NCBI GenBank assembly: GCA_964538085.1
Contig: CAZIDF010000002.1
Span: 124,001 to 188,000, forward strand
Origin: G020348385 sp964538085
GTDB taxonomy: Bacteria; Acidobacteriota; Aminicenantia; Aminicenantales; Aminicenantaceae
Length of the DNA stretch: 64,000 bases
Direction: 5' to 3'
This document shows, piece after piece, positions 16,904 through 25,453 of the stretch. The translations under genes were made by a program, and so were the position numbers. Under the pieces are notes generated by a model. It worked only from the letters and a program-made list of their open reading frames with translations. It searched no databases and was not told where the DNA came from. Each line of letters begins with the position of its first letter. The first letter of the stretch is position 1.

Positions 16904-17665
16904 ATGATTCCAGAAGCAAAGATTGAAGCCAAAAAATTAGATTTTTATTATGGCCATAAAAAAGCTCTCAATGGTATTAGCATGGTTGCCCCAAAAAATA
17001 AAGTGACGGCTTTGATCGGACCTTCGGGTTGCGGTAAGTCCACGTTTATCCGAACTTTAAACAGGATGAATGATGTTATTCCCGGCACCAGAGTAGAAGG
17101 ACAGATCATCATCGATGGTGTAGATATTTATTCTCAACGGATCGATGTTGTGGAACTGAGAAGAAGAATAGGCATGGTTTTCCAAAAGCCCAACCCATTT
17201 CCTAAGTCCATTTTCGATAACATCGCTTATGGATTGCGGATAAACGGGATAAAAGCAAAAAACAAGATCGAAGAAATTGTGGAAAAAAGCCTGCAAGAGG
17301 CCGCTTTATGGGATGAAGTCAAGGATCGGTTGAGAGAAAACGCTTTTTCTCTTTCAGGAGGGCAGCAGCAAAGACTCTGCATTGCCCGATCTGTTGCTGT
17401 TGAGCCCGAGGTCATTTTGTACGATGAACCCTGTTCGGCAATCGATCCTATCGCAACGGCAAAAATCGAGGATCTTATTCAGAAACAAAGAGAAAAATAC
17501 ACCGTTGTCATTGTCACTCATAACATGCAGCAGGCTGCACGCGTTTCGGATTATACGGCTTTTTTAATGCTTGGAGAACTCATAGAGTACGGAGAAACGC
17601 CAAAATTATTCACAAATCCGGAAAATAAACTGACAGAGGATTACATCACCGGGAGATTTGGATAA
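16904..17665 (+). CDS. pstB: Phosphate ABC transporter ATP-binding protein PstB
   Basis: 253 residues. Walker A GPSGCGKST (about 39-47), FQKPNPFPKS Q-loop region characteristic of PstB, signature LSGGQQQRLC, Walker B VILYDEP, and H-loop THNMQQAARVSD. Energises PstCA. Followed by phoU after 12 bp with GGAG upstream of its start. Confidence 0.97.
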   Translation: MIPEAKIEAKKLDFYYGHKKALNGISMVAPKNKVTALIGPSGCGKSTFIRTLNRMNDVIPGTRVEGQIIIDGVDIYSQRIDVVELRRRIGMVFQKPNPFPKSIFDNIAYGLRINGIKAKNKIEEIVEKSLQEAALWDEVKDRLRENAFSLSGGQQQRLCIARSVAVEPEVILYDEPCSAIDPIATAKIEDLIQKQREKYTVVIVTHNMQQAARVSDYTAFLMLGELIEYGETPKLFTNPENKLTEDYITGRFG

Positions 17666-17677
17666 GGAGAGAGGAAT

Positions 17678-18337
17678 ATGGAAAGAAAGTTTGATGAGGA
17701 ACTCAATAATCTGAAAGAAAAAATGATGCAAATGGCAACGCTAGCAGAGGAGTCAATCACTCTTGCCGTGAGAAGTCTGAAAGAGCGGAACGAAGATTAT
17801 GCCCAACAGGTATTCCGGGGTGAAGAAACAATAAATTTGTTGGATATCGAGATAGACAACCTGGGCATGCAGCTTTTCGCTTTGAGACAACCCATGGCTA
17901 GCGATCTCCGTTTGATTACCGCAACGATGAGGATAGCTGTGGAACTGGAGAGAATAGGGGATATGGCTGTGAATATTGCCGAACGGTCATTGGAATTGTT
18001 GAAACAGCCTCCTTTAAAGCCCCTTATCGATATCCCGAGGATGGCCGAGATAGCGCAGCAGATGGTAAAGGATGCTATCGATGCATTCGTCAACAAAAAT
18101 GATGAGCTGGCAAGAAGTGTTTGCGGGAGAGACGATGAGGTGGATGACCTGAACGAGCAGATATTTCGGGAGCTTTTGACTTATATGATGCAGGATCCCA
18201 AAACAATCGAAATAGCTGTGGAACTGATTTTGGTGGGACGCCATTTAGAGCGGATTGCAGACCATGCGACCAATATCGGCGAAGATGTGATATATTTCGT
18301 CAAAGGAAAAACAATCAAGCATCACTTCGAAGTATAA
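17678..18337 (+). CDS. phoU: Phosphate signalling protein PhoU
   Basis: 219 residues, two repeated three-helix bundles with the metal-binding pattern E..LD.EID near residues 45-60 and GRDDEVDDLNEQI near 148, plus LERIGDMAVNIAE and LERIADHATNIGED. PhoU keeps PhoR in its kinase-off state when phosphate is plentiful through PstSCAB. Ends the phosphate operon; a MITE-like element begins 10 bp after its stop. Confidence 0.95.
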   Translation: MERKFDEELNNLKEKMMQMATLAEESITLAVRSLKERNEDYAQQVFRGEETINLLDIEIDNLGMQLFALRQPMASDLRLITATMRIAVELERIGDMAVNIAERSLELLKQPPLKPLIDIPRMAEIAQQMVKDAIDAFVNKNDELARSVCGRDDEVDDLNEQIFRELLTYMMQDPKTIEIAVELILVGRHLERIADHATNIGEDVIYFVKGKTIKHHFEV

Positions 18338-18338
18338 A

Positions 18339-18684
18339 CCCTTCAATGGAAGCATTTCTATTTCCGTGATACCAGAAGGCTTCATATAGGCTTTTAGGAA
18401 TGGTTTTGCTCCCGTGAAGATTTTTAACACCATTCCTTCACCGCTCTTCTCGGCGGCTGTGGAACTCCGCCTGTTAACTTCCCATCTCTACCACTCTAGC
18501 TTCTGTTCCCTTGATTGCTCGAATCTTTAATCCTTTAGCAAAGTCGTGCTCAATACATCCTCGCCGTCTGACTCTGTCAGATTCCCTCGAAGAAAGGTTC
18601 GTAATGGCTAAATCTTCAATTGTTGCTTCAACCATCCTCAAAAGCCCCATTTATCACGGAAATAGAAATGCTTACCCCTTCAAT
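18339..18684. mobile_element. MITE-like element with 23-bp terminal inverted repeats and 9-bp target duplication
   Basis: The gap after phoU holds an element at 18348-18675 (328 bp). Its ends are inverted repeats: 18348-18370 is complementary to 18653-18675 with one mismatch (21 contiguous identical bp). The element is flanked by identical CCCTTCAAT direct repeats (18339-18347 and 18676-18684), which look like a target-site duplication. No open frame for a transposase. The interior can form hairpins: GGAATGGT/ACCATTCC (18397-18404/18429-18436), GGCGG/CCGCC (18452-18456/18467-18471) and TCTGAC/GTCAGA (18567-18572/18576-18581). Parts of the interior recur at 45238-45400. Confidence 0.8.
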
Positions 18685-18691
18685 TTAAAAA

Positions 18692-18720
18692 TTCAGATTC
18701 AAGATTATTTTTGCTATAAT
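18692..18720 (+). promoter_or_regulatory. Candidate promoter for dsrC
   Basis: TTCAGA (18692-18697), 17 nt, consensus TATAAT (18715-18720), 41 nt before the dsrC ATG and just outside the MITE-like element. Confidence 0.45.
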
Positions 18721-18760
18721 AACGCATTCTTAATCGATATTTAAGGAAAGGGAGAAACCG

Positions 18761-19081
18761 ATGCCAGAATTGGATGTCAAGGGAAAAAAGATCGAACTCA
18801 ATCAGGAAGGCTTCATGCAAAATCCTGAAGAATGGGATGATGAAGTGGCCAAAGCTCTAGCCAAAACAGAAGAGGGGATCGAAAACATGTCAGAAGACCA
18901 CTGGACCGTCGTTAAATATATCCGTGAATATTTCCTCGAAAAAAAACTGGCGCCGATGGTGCGCAAAGTCTGCAAGAACACAGGATTTCCTTTAAAATAT
19001 ATCTTTGAACTTTTCCCTTCTGGTCCGGCTAAAGGTGCCTGCAAAGTAGCAGGCCTTCCGAAACCCGATGGCTGTGTGTAG
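18761..19081 (+). CDS. dsrC: DsrC/TusE-family sulfur carrier protein
   Basis: 106 residues. The flexible C-terminal arm carries both redox cysteines of true DsrC: Cys94 in GACKVAG and Cys105 in the final PKPDGCV, spaced CysB-X10-CysA. TusE-type proteins keep only the last one. In sulfate reducers DsrC receives sulfite-derived sulfur from DsrAB as a trisulfide and is reduced at the membrane by DsrMKJOP. Here it precedes DsrM- and DsrK-like genes but no dsrAB is in the window, so it may carry sulfur or electrons in another pathway. Confidence 0.92.
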   Translation: MPELDVKGKKIELNQEGFMQNPEEWDDEVAKALAKTEEGIENMSEDHWTVVKYIREYFLEKKLAPMVRKVCKNTGFPLKYIFELFPSGPAKGACKVAGLPKPDGCV

Positions 19082-19096
19082 ACGATAAAATACCTT

Positions 19097-19741
19097 ATGT
19101 TAGATATTCTCAGGTACGGCGTCATCCTCTCCTTTTGTGCCACTTTTGTCATCCTGTGTTATTTGGTCTTTAAAACGTATCATTTCAATAAGAAAAAGCA
19201 CTATTCCAAACCTCAGGGAAGTGGCTTGAAAGGAATCATTTATGCCCTTGGAAAAGGACTGGCTCCTTGGGAAAAAGAAAGCGCGGTGAAACATCTCCCG
19301 ACCTATCTAGCCGGAATTCTTTACCATATTGGCATTTTTGCAGCTATTTTTTACCTTTTTTCCCTGGTGATCACTTTCCACATAGAATCGCTTTTCGCAA
19401 CGGCTATCAAAATATTGATCATTATCGGAACCCTGTGTGGAATCGGGCTCCTTTTTAAAAGATTCCTAAAACCTCACATAAGGAGAATCAGCTGCCCGGA
19501 TGACTTCGCCTCCAATTTGCTTGTGGATGGATTTCTGATTATTTCGTTAATGGATGCGTTCGTTGGAAGTCTGAGAGCTGTTCTTTTTGCAGTGGCTATT
19601 ATCCTCATCCTCTATATCCCTTTAGGAAAAATCCGGCATTGTGTCTTCTTCTTTTACAGCCGCATCCTTTTCGGGCTATTTTTCGGAAGAAGGGGCGTTT
19701 TGCCCCAAAAACAGTGGCATACAAGGTCCTATAATGGATGA
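19097..19741 (+). CDS. DsrM/TmcC-like membrane cytochrome b subunit
   Basis: 214 residues, strongly hydrophobic with about five membrane segments (near 5-25, 74-95, 99-120, 143-160, 162-180) and His residues such as H67, H76 and H94 near helix ends that could bind heme b. This is the topology of the nitrate-reductase-gamma/DsrM/HdrE/TmcC family that passes electrons between quinone and an Fe-S partner. I base the call on topology and on the DsrK-like gene that overlaps its stop by 8 bp; sequence identity alone is weak. Confidence 0.7.
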   Translation: MLDILRYGVILSFCATFVILCYLVFKTYHFNKKKHYSKPQGSGLKGIIYALGKGLAPWEKESAVKHLPTYLAGILYHIGIFAAIFYLFSLVITFHIESLFATAIKILIIIGTLCGIGLLFKRFLKPHIRRISCPDDFASNLLVDGFLIISLMDAFVGSLRAVLFAVAIILILYIPLGKIRHCVFFFYSRILFGLFFGRRGVLPQKQWHTRSYNG

Positions 19742-21083
19742 ACACACACCGAATAAAGACGATTTTAAAGATAGGATAAAAAAACTCACTTCAGACGATT
19801 TTGAAAAAGCGATAAGGATTTTCCAACAAAGACTGGATTCTGGTTATGCCGCTTTCCTGAATTCCTGTGTGCGATGCGGTCTGTGTGCAGATTCGTGTCA
19901 TTATTATTTAGCCAATCCAGAGATGGAATCCATGCCTGCCTATAAGTTGAATCTCATCGCCATGGTGTTCAAAAAATATTTCACACCTGTAGGAAAAAAA
20001 CTGTCTCGCTGGGTGGGTGCAAAAGAGTTAGATCGGCAGCTTGTAGAGGAATGGATAGATTCCCTTTTTGGCCGTTGTACTCTCTGTGGGCGCTGTTCGC
20101 TGAACTGTACCATGGGGATAAACATACCATACATCATCCGCACAGCTAGGGGCGCATTGGCAGAAGCAGGCCTGGTTCCTCCAGGACTGCAATCCACAGT
20201 GGATACAGCTCTCAAGACCGGCAACAATATGGGGATTGCCAAAGAAGATTGGCTGGAGACTGTGGAGTGGTTGGAGGAAGAGCTTCAACAAGAGTTGGAT
20301 GACCCGAATGCCAGGCTGCCCGTGGATGAGAAAGGTTCGAAATATCTCTACACCATCAATCCCCGAGAAGCCATGTTTTTTCCTCTCTCTATCTCTGCGG
20401 TGGCAAAAATATTTTATGCCGCTAATGAAAGCTGGACCTTTTCCAGCGATAACTTCGATGTGACGAACTATGGTCTCTACAGTGGAGATGATGACGCTGC
20501 CGGCATCATGTCCAGCCGTCTCATTGATTCAGTGAAGAAATTGGAATGTCAATCTCTTATTTTGGCCGAGTGCGGACATGGCTTCAACTCGAACAGATGG
20601 GAGGCGCCCGAATGGCTGAATCGAAAATACGATTTTGAGGTTAAAAGCATCATAGAAGTCATCGGGGGCTATATTCGGGAAGGCCGAATACAACTGGACC
20701 CCTCCCAGCATCAGAAGGTTGTCACCCTGCATGATCCCTGCAATTTAGTCCGGTTGGGAGGCCTGATCGAAGAGCAAAGGTTCATTCTCCAGCATGCGGT
20801 GACTCACTTTGTCGAAATGACGCCGAACAGGGAGAAAAACTACTGCTGTGGAGGGGGTGGCGGGCAGTTGGCCATGACCCGTTTTGCCGAAAGGAGAATC
20901 GCATCCGGGAAGATAAAAGCTGACCAGGTCATCCAAACAGGAGCTGACGTGGTTGTCACGCCATGCCACAATTGCATCGACCAATTTATGGAACTCAATA
21001 AACATTACAAATTGGGGATCGAGATAAAAACAGTTAGTGAAATTGTGGCCGATGCACTCGTTATCCCAAAAAAACCGGCTTGA
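19734..21083 (+). CDS. DsrK/HdrD/TmcB-like iron-sulfur subunit
   Basis: 449 residues from ATG 19734 (the longer frame from 19641 overlaps the upstream gene and adds unrelated sequence). Two ferredoxin-type 4Fe-4S sites, CVRCGLCADSC and CTLCGRCSLNC, then CCG-domain cysteines HDPCNLVR, NYCCGGGGG and TPCHNCID that hold the noncubane cluster which reduces disulfides in HdrB/D and DsrK. With DsrC two genes upstream, reduction of a DsrC disulfide or trisulfide at the membrane is the obvious role. Only one fully intact CCG unit is apparent. Confidence 0.85.
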   Translation: MDEHTPNKDDFKDRIKKLTSDDFEKAIRIFQQRLDSGYAAFLNSCVRCGLCADSCHYYLANPEMESMPAYKLNLIAMVFKKYFTPVGKKLSRWVGAKELDRQLVEEWIDSLFGRCTLCGRCSLNCTMGINIPYIIRTARGALAEAGLVPPGLQSTVDTALKTGNNMGIAKEDWLETVEWLEEELQQELDDPNARLPVDEKGSKYLYTINPREAMFFPLSISAVAKIFYAANESWTFSSDNFDVTNYGLYSGDDDAAGIMSSRLIDSVKKLECQSLILAECGHGFNSNRWEAPEWLNRKYDFEVKSIIEVIGGYIREGRIQLDPSQHQKVVTLHDPCNLVRLGGLIEEQRFILQHAVTHFVEMTPNREKNYCCGGGGGQLAMTRFAERRIASGKIKADQVIQTGADVVVTPCHNCIDQFMELNKHYKLGIEIKTVSEIVADALVIPKKPA

Positions 21084-21098
21084 TCGTTCCCTATCTAT

Positions 21099-22262
21099 TT
21101 ACTTCCGGCGGGATTCGGCGATCTCTTTCACGGCCTGGATGGCTGTTGCGATATGTTCCTCAGTGTTGAAAGGACCGATCCCAAACCTCACAGCTCCATG
21201 AATTTCTGCTGTCCCGATCTGTTCATGCACCAGCGGAGCGCAGTGAAGTCCTGTTCGCGAGGCGATGTTATAGTCCACATCCAGAATCGTTCCTGTATTC
21301 AGCGCTTCCAGTCCATCCACATTGAAAAGAAAAATGCTGATATGGTCGGTTAGATCCTCCTGGCAATAGAGGGTCACGCCCTCCACGTCCTTCAATCCGT
21401 CCCTAAGAATTGCAGTCAATCGCATCTCTTGGTCATGTATTTTTTCCAAACCCTGCTTTTCAATCCATTTGACACCCGCGTGCAAGCCGGAGACTCCCAT
21501 GATATTGAGCGTTCCATACTCCAAACGATAGGGATATTCATCCAGATGGGTGCGCACAGCCGATCGTACCCCTGTGCCTCCAGCGCGCGAGTGCTTGATC
21601 TCGAGCCCTTCTCTCACATACAATCCTCCGATTCCAGTCGGCCCCAACAGAGATTTGTGCCCCGTGAAAGCCACCACATCCACGTTCAATTCCTCCATAT
21701 CGATGGGGATTTTTCCGGCAGATTGAGAGGCATCGATCACAAAAGGGATTCCCTTTTCCCTGCAATAATTTCCGATAACTTTGACTGGCTGGACAGTGCC
21801 GATGACATTGGAGGCATGATTGACAATGACAAGTTTTGTGTTTTTCTTGAATTTTTTCGGGAAATCATCCGGATCCACGAATCCTGTGCTGTCGAAGGGG
21901 ATGTAATCCAGCTCGACACCGTTGAATTTATACTGGTGGTAGAGCGGCCGGAGCACGGAGTTGTGCTCGACATTGGTGGTGATGACGTGAGCTCCCTTTT
22001 CGAGCAATCCGCAAATGATCAGGTTGAGAGCGTCCGTGGAGTTGTAGGAAAAACAGAGACGATTGGGATCCGTGCCGTTAAAAAACTTTGTCATCATGGC
22101 GCGTGTTTCCTCCACCAGTTCTCCGGTTTCCATGCACAGGTCATAGCCCGATCGCCCCGGATTGACACCGAAGTTCCGGTAAAAATGATCCATGAAGGAA
22201 TATACTTCTTCTGGTTTTGGGTAAGACGTGGCTCCATTATCCAGGAATATGAGATCGCTCAT
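21099..22262 (-). CDS. Group II cysteine desulfurase-like class V aminotransferase
   Basis: 387 residues on the minus strand. PLP lysine K203 in FTGHKSLLGP, D177 and Q180 in VIDASQSAG, H100 in NVEHNSVL, and a Cys at 341 in SRTGLHCAP, the position of the persulfide cysteine of SufS/CsdA. Closest in pattern to the TIGR01977-type family proteins. Would mobilise sulfur from cysteine; no suf or isc scaffold is nearby. It converges on the dsrC module with a 15-bp gap, so a functional sulfur link is possible but they cannot share a transcript. Start ATG 22262 has GAGG upstream. Confidence 0.82.
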   Translation of the reverse strand: MSDLIFLDNGATSYPKPEEVYSFMDHFYRNFGVNPGRSGYDLCMETGELVEETRAMMTKFFNGTDPNRLCFSYNSTDALNLIICGLLEKGAHVITTNVEHNSVLRPLYHQYKFNGVELDYIPFDSTGFVDPDDFPKKFKKNTKLVIVNHASNVIGTVQPVKVIGNYCREKGIPFVIDASQSAGKIPIDMEELNVDVVAFTGHKSLLGPTGIGGLYVREGLEIKHSRAGGTGVRSAVRTHLDEYPYRLEYGTLNIMGVSGLHAGVKWIEKQGLEKIHDQEMRLTAILRDGLKDVEGVTLYCQEDLTDHISIFLFNVDGLEALNTGTILDVDYNIASRTGLHCAPLVHEQIGTAEIHGAVRFGIGPFNTEEHIATAIQAVKEIAESRRK

Positions 22263-22438
22263 TCAAAATTCTCCTCGATTCTGACCTGAATTATTCATAA
22301 AAAACGTCGATTTCTGCGTAAAGTAGAATGTAACTCAAATTCCGATTCAAAATCAAATTATTTATAAAAACAGCGACTTAACTAGCTGATATTAATAAAG
22401 ATAAACAAGAAATCGGCTCGAGTTTATTGTTAAAAAAA

Positions 22439-22467
22439 TTGACAGAACTCCCTTCTTGGCTTAAAAT
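22439..22467 (+). promoter_or_regulatory. Candidate promoter for the amidohydrolase-cupin-cyclase operon
   Basis: TTGACA (22439-22444), 17 nt, TAAAAT (22462-22467), 18 nt before the ATG, so the leader would be very short. Confidence 0.55.
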
Positions 22468-22485
22468 GAACACCTCCACAAAGGC

Positions 22486-24135
22486 ATGATTAAGAGGCTT
22501 TTCCGCATATCCGCATATCTAGTCGCTCTCTTTATTTTCTTTTTTATCCTCAAAAGCTTCACTCCCAAACAAGATTTTTCAATCCTCATCCACAATGGCT
22601 TTATCCTCGATGGCACGGGAAATCCCTGGTTCAAGGGGGATATCGGCATCAACGGCAACAGGATCGAAGCGATAGGAAACCTCTCAGACAAGAGAGCCGG
22701 GACAAAGATCGATGCGACAAACCTGATTGTCGCTCCTGGTTTTATCGATGTGCACACCCACTGTGACAGACAGATCATTGAAGTTCCCACAGTCGATAAT
22801 TATGTTCTTCAGGGAGTCACGACTGTCATCGGGGGGAACTGTGGAGGCCATCCATATCCTCTTCAAGAGCTTTTCAATGAACTGAAAGAGAAGGGGATGT
22901 CTGTCAACTTTGGCTGTTTGGTAGGACACAACACCATCCGCAGAGAAGTGATGGGACTAAAAATGGATCCGCCAACTGAAGATGAGTTGGATCAAATGAA
23001 AATCCTGATCCAGAAGGAGATGGAGGCGGGCGCCCTCGGATTCTCGACGGGGTTGTCCTATCTTCCCGGGACGTACTCCAACACAGCAGAATTGGTTTCC
23101 CTTGTATCCGCTCTTGTTCCGTACGGCGGGCTTTATACCTCCCACATCAGAGATCAAGGACAGAAGATCACCCAAGCCATCCAAGAAGCTATCGAAATCG
23201 GGGAAAACAACGACATTCCCATACTGATCTCGCATATAAAACTTGCCGAAGATTCCGTATGGGGAAAGTATGAGATGATCACGGAACCGGTCGAAAAAGC
23301 AAGGGAAAGGGGCGTGGAAGTCTTCTTGGATCAGTATCCATACACCGCGACCAGTTCTGGCTTCACTAGCAGCTTCCCGTCGTGGTGTTTTGAAGGCGGG
23401 AGAGAAAAGTTTTTAGAAAGATTGAAAGATAAAGACATATACAAAAAGATCAAATCCTATATCATAGAAAGACGGCTCTCTTCGACGAAAAACATCGACA
23501 AACTCGAGACCATTACCATCGCATATTCGAAACATAATCCTGAATACGAGGGAAAAAACCTCCGAGAGATTCTCCTTTCTCAAAAGAAAGAGCCATCGAT
23601 CGATAATGCCGTTGATCTGATCATCGATGTCGAAAAAAACGGTGGCGCTAGCGGGATATTTTTCCAGATGGATGAGAAGGATGTGGAGTATTTGATGAAG
23701 CTCCCCTACACCATGCATGCTTCAGACGGAAGCGTCCAAATCAAGGGCAACGGCATGCCCCATCCCCGTAATTATGGAACCTTTCCCCGAGTTATTGCCC
23801 ACTATGTCAGGGAAAGAGGAGTTATCGCCCTCGAAGAGGCCATCCGAAAAATGACCTCGTTGCCAGCACAAACCTTTCGCATCCAAAAGAGAGGGATGCT
23901 CAGAGAAGGGTTGTATGCGGATATCACTATTTTTGATTTCCAAACCTTCAAAGATAACGCAACCTTTTCTAATCCTCATCAGTACAGCCAAGGTCTTCGA
24001 TGGGTCATCGTCAACGGGGAAATCGTGGTTGATGACGGTATGCATACTGGTAAACTTCCTGGGATGATAGTATACGGACCGGGGAAAAAACAGGAGGAAG
24101 AGAATGAAAATCAAGATCGAACAGGAAATCCCTGA
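22486..24135 (+). CDS. D-aminoacylase / N-acyl-D-amino-acid deacylase-like amidohydrolase, membrane-anchored
   Basis: 549 residues. An N-terminal hydrophobic segment (about 8-23) without a lipobox suggests a signal anchor, so the enzyme probably faces outside. Amidohydrolase core: IHNGFILDGTG, metal ligands H90 and H92 in GFIDVHTHCD, GGNCGGHPYPL, SHIKLAEDSVWGK and HASDGSVQIKG. Family members deacylate N-acyl-D-amino acids or hydrolyse D-amino-acid peptides; substrate unknown here. Coupled to the downstream cupin by a 32-bp overlap. Confidence 0.85.
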   Translation: MIKRLFRISAYLVALFIFFFILKSFTPKQDFSILIHNGFILDGTGNPWFKGDIGINGNRIEAIGNLSDKRAGTKIDATNLIVAPGFIDVHTHCDRQIIEVPTVDNYVLQGVTTVIGGNCGGHPYPLQELFNELKEKGMSVNFGCLVGHNTIRREVMGLKMDPPTEDELDQMKILIQKEMEAGALGFSTGLSYLPGTYSNTAELVSLVSALVPYGGLYTSHIRDQGQKITQAIQEAIEIGENNDIPILISHIKLAEDSVWGKYEMITEPVEKARERGVEVFLDQYPYTATSSGFTSSFPSWCFEGGREKFLERLKDKDIYKKIKSYIIERRLSSTKNIDKLETITIAYSKHNPEYEGKNLREILLSQKKEPSIDNAVDLIIDVEKNGGASGIFFQMDEKDVEYLMKLPYTMHASDGSVQIKGNGMPHPRNYGTFPRVIAHYVRERGVIALEEAIRKMTSLPAQTFRIQKRGMLREGLYADITIFDFQTFKDNATFSNPHQYSQGLRWVIVNGEIVVDDGMHTGKLPGMIVYGPGKKQEEENENQDRTGNP

Positions 24136-24454
24136 TGCATTCGTAGAAGAAAAAGGCGCTCAGAATGTGATAAAAAGGGTTCTGATCGGTCCAAGGGATG
24201 GCTCCTCGAACATCATCATGCGCTATTTCAAAGTGCTGCCAGGAGGAAACACACCCTTTCACAGCCATGACTTCGAGCATGTTGTTAGGGTGGAAAAGGG
24301 GAAAGGACTTGTGGTGGATGCTTCAGGACTTGAATTCCCTATATCTCCTGGCCATAGTGTTTTTGTCTCCTCAGGCGAAAAACATCAATTCAAAAACCCG
24401 AACGAGGAACCTTTTGAATTTTTGTGTACGATATTGAATCCAGATGAAATTTAA
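24104..24454 (+). CDS. Cupin-domain protein
   Basis: 116 residues, one double-stranded beta-helix. Motif 1 TPFHSHDFEHVVRVEKGKG supplies H, H and E ligands and motif 2 contains PGHSVFVSSGEKHQF with the final His, so the metal site looks intact. GGAGG (24093-24097) precedes ATG 24104, inside the end of the upstream gene; its own end overlaps the next start by 11 bp. Function unknown: isomerase, dioxygenase or regulatory small-molecule binder are all possible. Confidence 0.8.
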   Translation: MKIKIEQEIPDAFVEEKGAQNVIKRVLIGPRDGSSNIIMRYFKVLPGGNTPFHSHDFEHVVRVEKGKGLVVDASGLEFPISPGHSVFVSSGEKHQFKNPNEEPFEFLCTILNPDEI

Positions 24455-25427
24455 CACGAACAAAGCCATCGAGTTTCTTCTTGCCAGAGGAAACCTACCT
24501 ATTCTGTATTGGCTTAAAAAGGATATCCTTGAGGTCCCAATAGACAGGGAATACAAGAATCTGCAAAAGTTCGCTGCCCGTATCCGAATCCTGAAACGCC
24601 AAAAACCCAACGGTGGTTGGAGCAAAAAAAGATACGAGGGACATCCTAGGTGGGAAAAAACATACTACATCGTGGATACTCTTCAGAATGGCTTCAAGCT
24701 CTACAACTTCGGGTGCACTTCCAAAGACAAGGGTATCCAGAAAGCCATTAAATTTTTGCTGTCGACCCAATCCAAAGAGGGAGACTTCCGAGGTGCCTAC
24801 TTGAACGAATACTCACCCACCTACCATGCTTTGATCTTGGAGTTGCTTTGCATGTTCGGTAAGGATGAAGACCAGCGGGTTCAGAAAGGATTTCGCTGGC
24901 TCTGCCGGAATAAACAAGAGGATGGAGGGTGGGTTATCCCTTACAGAACCATCGATAAAGTTGAACTAAAAAAAAGATACAACCTTGAGGCCCAGATGAA
25001 GCTCGATCCTGTAAAACCCGATAAATCCCAGCCATTTTCCCATCTTGTCACAGGCATGGTTCTTCGGGCATTTGCTGCTTCCCCCACATGGAGAAAGAGC
25101 AAGGAGGCGAAAAAGGCGGGAGAATTGATAATGAGGCGGTTCTTCAAGCCCGATGCCTATGAGGATAGGGTTTTAGCCTCTTTCTGGGAAGAGATCACGT
25201 ATCCCTTTTGGGCGACAGAAATCCTGAGCTGTTTGGACGCTCTTTCAAAGATCGGGTTTTCTCCTGAAGAGCAAGAGATTCAAAAGGCATTGGATTGGCT
25301 CCAAAAAAGACAAGCCCCACAAGGGTACTGGAAATCCGGACTGCAAAAATCCACCTTGGAAGATCACCTATGGGTAACTCTGGCAGTTTTAGGTGTGATC
25401 AAAAGGTTCGGTTTTTTAGACGTCTAA
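24444..25427 (+). CDS. Prenyltransferase/squalene-cyclase-fold repeat protein
   Basis: 327 residues, soluble, mostly helical, with repeated units of the alpha/alpha-toroid type: KQKPNGGWS, STQSKEGDF, NKQEDGGWV and KRQAPQGYW are spaced like QW motifs of terpene cyclases. No DxDD or DxDTT class II cyclase acid motif is visible, so catalysis as a terpene cyclase is doubtful. Third gene of a translationally coupled trio. I do not recognise a specific function. Confidence 0.6.
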   Translation: MKFNTNKAIEFLLARGNLPILYWLKKDILEVPIDREYKNLQKFAARIRILKRQKPNGGWSKKRYEGHPRWEKTYYIVDTLQNGFKLYNFGCTSKDKGIQKAIKFLLSTQSKEGDFRGAYLNEYSPTYHALILELLCMFGKDEDQRVQKGFRWLCRNKQEDGGWVIPYRTIDKVELKKRYNLEAQMKLDPVKPDKSQPFSHLVTGMVLRAFAASPTWRKSKEAKKAGELIMRRFFKPDAYEDRVLASFWEEITYPFWATEILSCLDALSKIGFSPEEQEIQKALDWLQKRQAPQGYWKSGLQKSTLEDHLWVTLAVLGVIKRFGFLDV

Positions 25428-25433
25428 ACCGAA
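25407..25433. terminator. Possible bidirectional hairpin between convergent genes
   Basis: TTCGG...CCGAA (25407-25411/25429-25433) enclose a perfect palindrome TTTAGACGTCTAAA spanning the stop codon of the plus-strand gene; there is no good T-tract on the plus side. It lies between convergent genes, which fits a terminator, but the evidence is thin. Confidence 0.3.
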
Positions 25434-25453
25434 TTGCAGGTTATTGAGGCTTG

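Noticed and set aside
18511..18744. 77-aa plus-strand open frame in the MITE-like element
   Set aside because: Crosses the terminal repeat and the dsrC promoter, no Shine-Dalgarno and no similarity to the other repeat copy in that frame.
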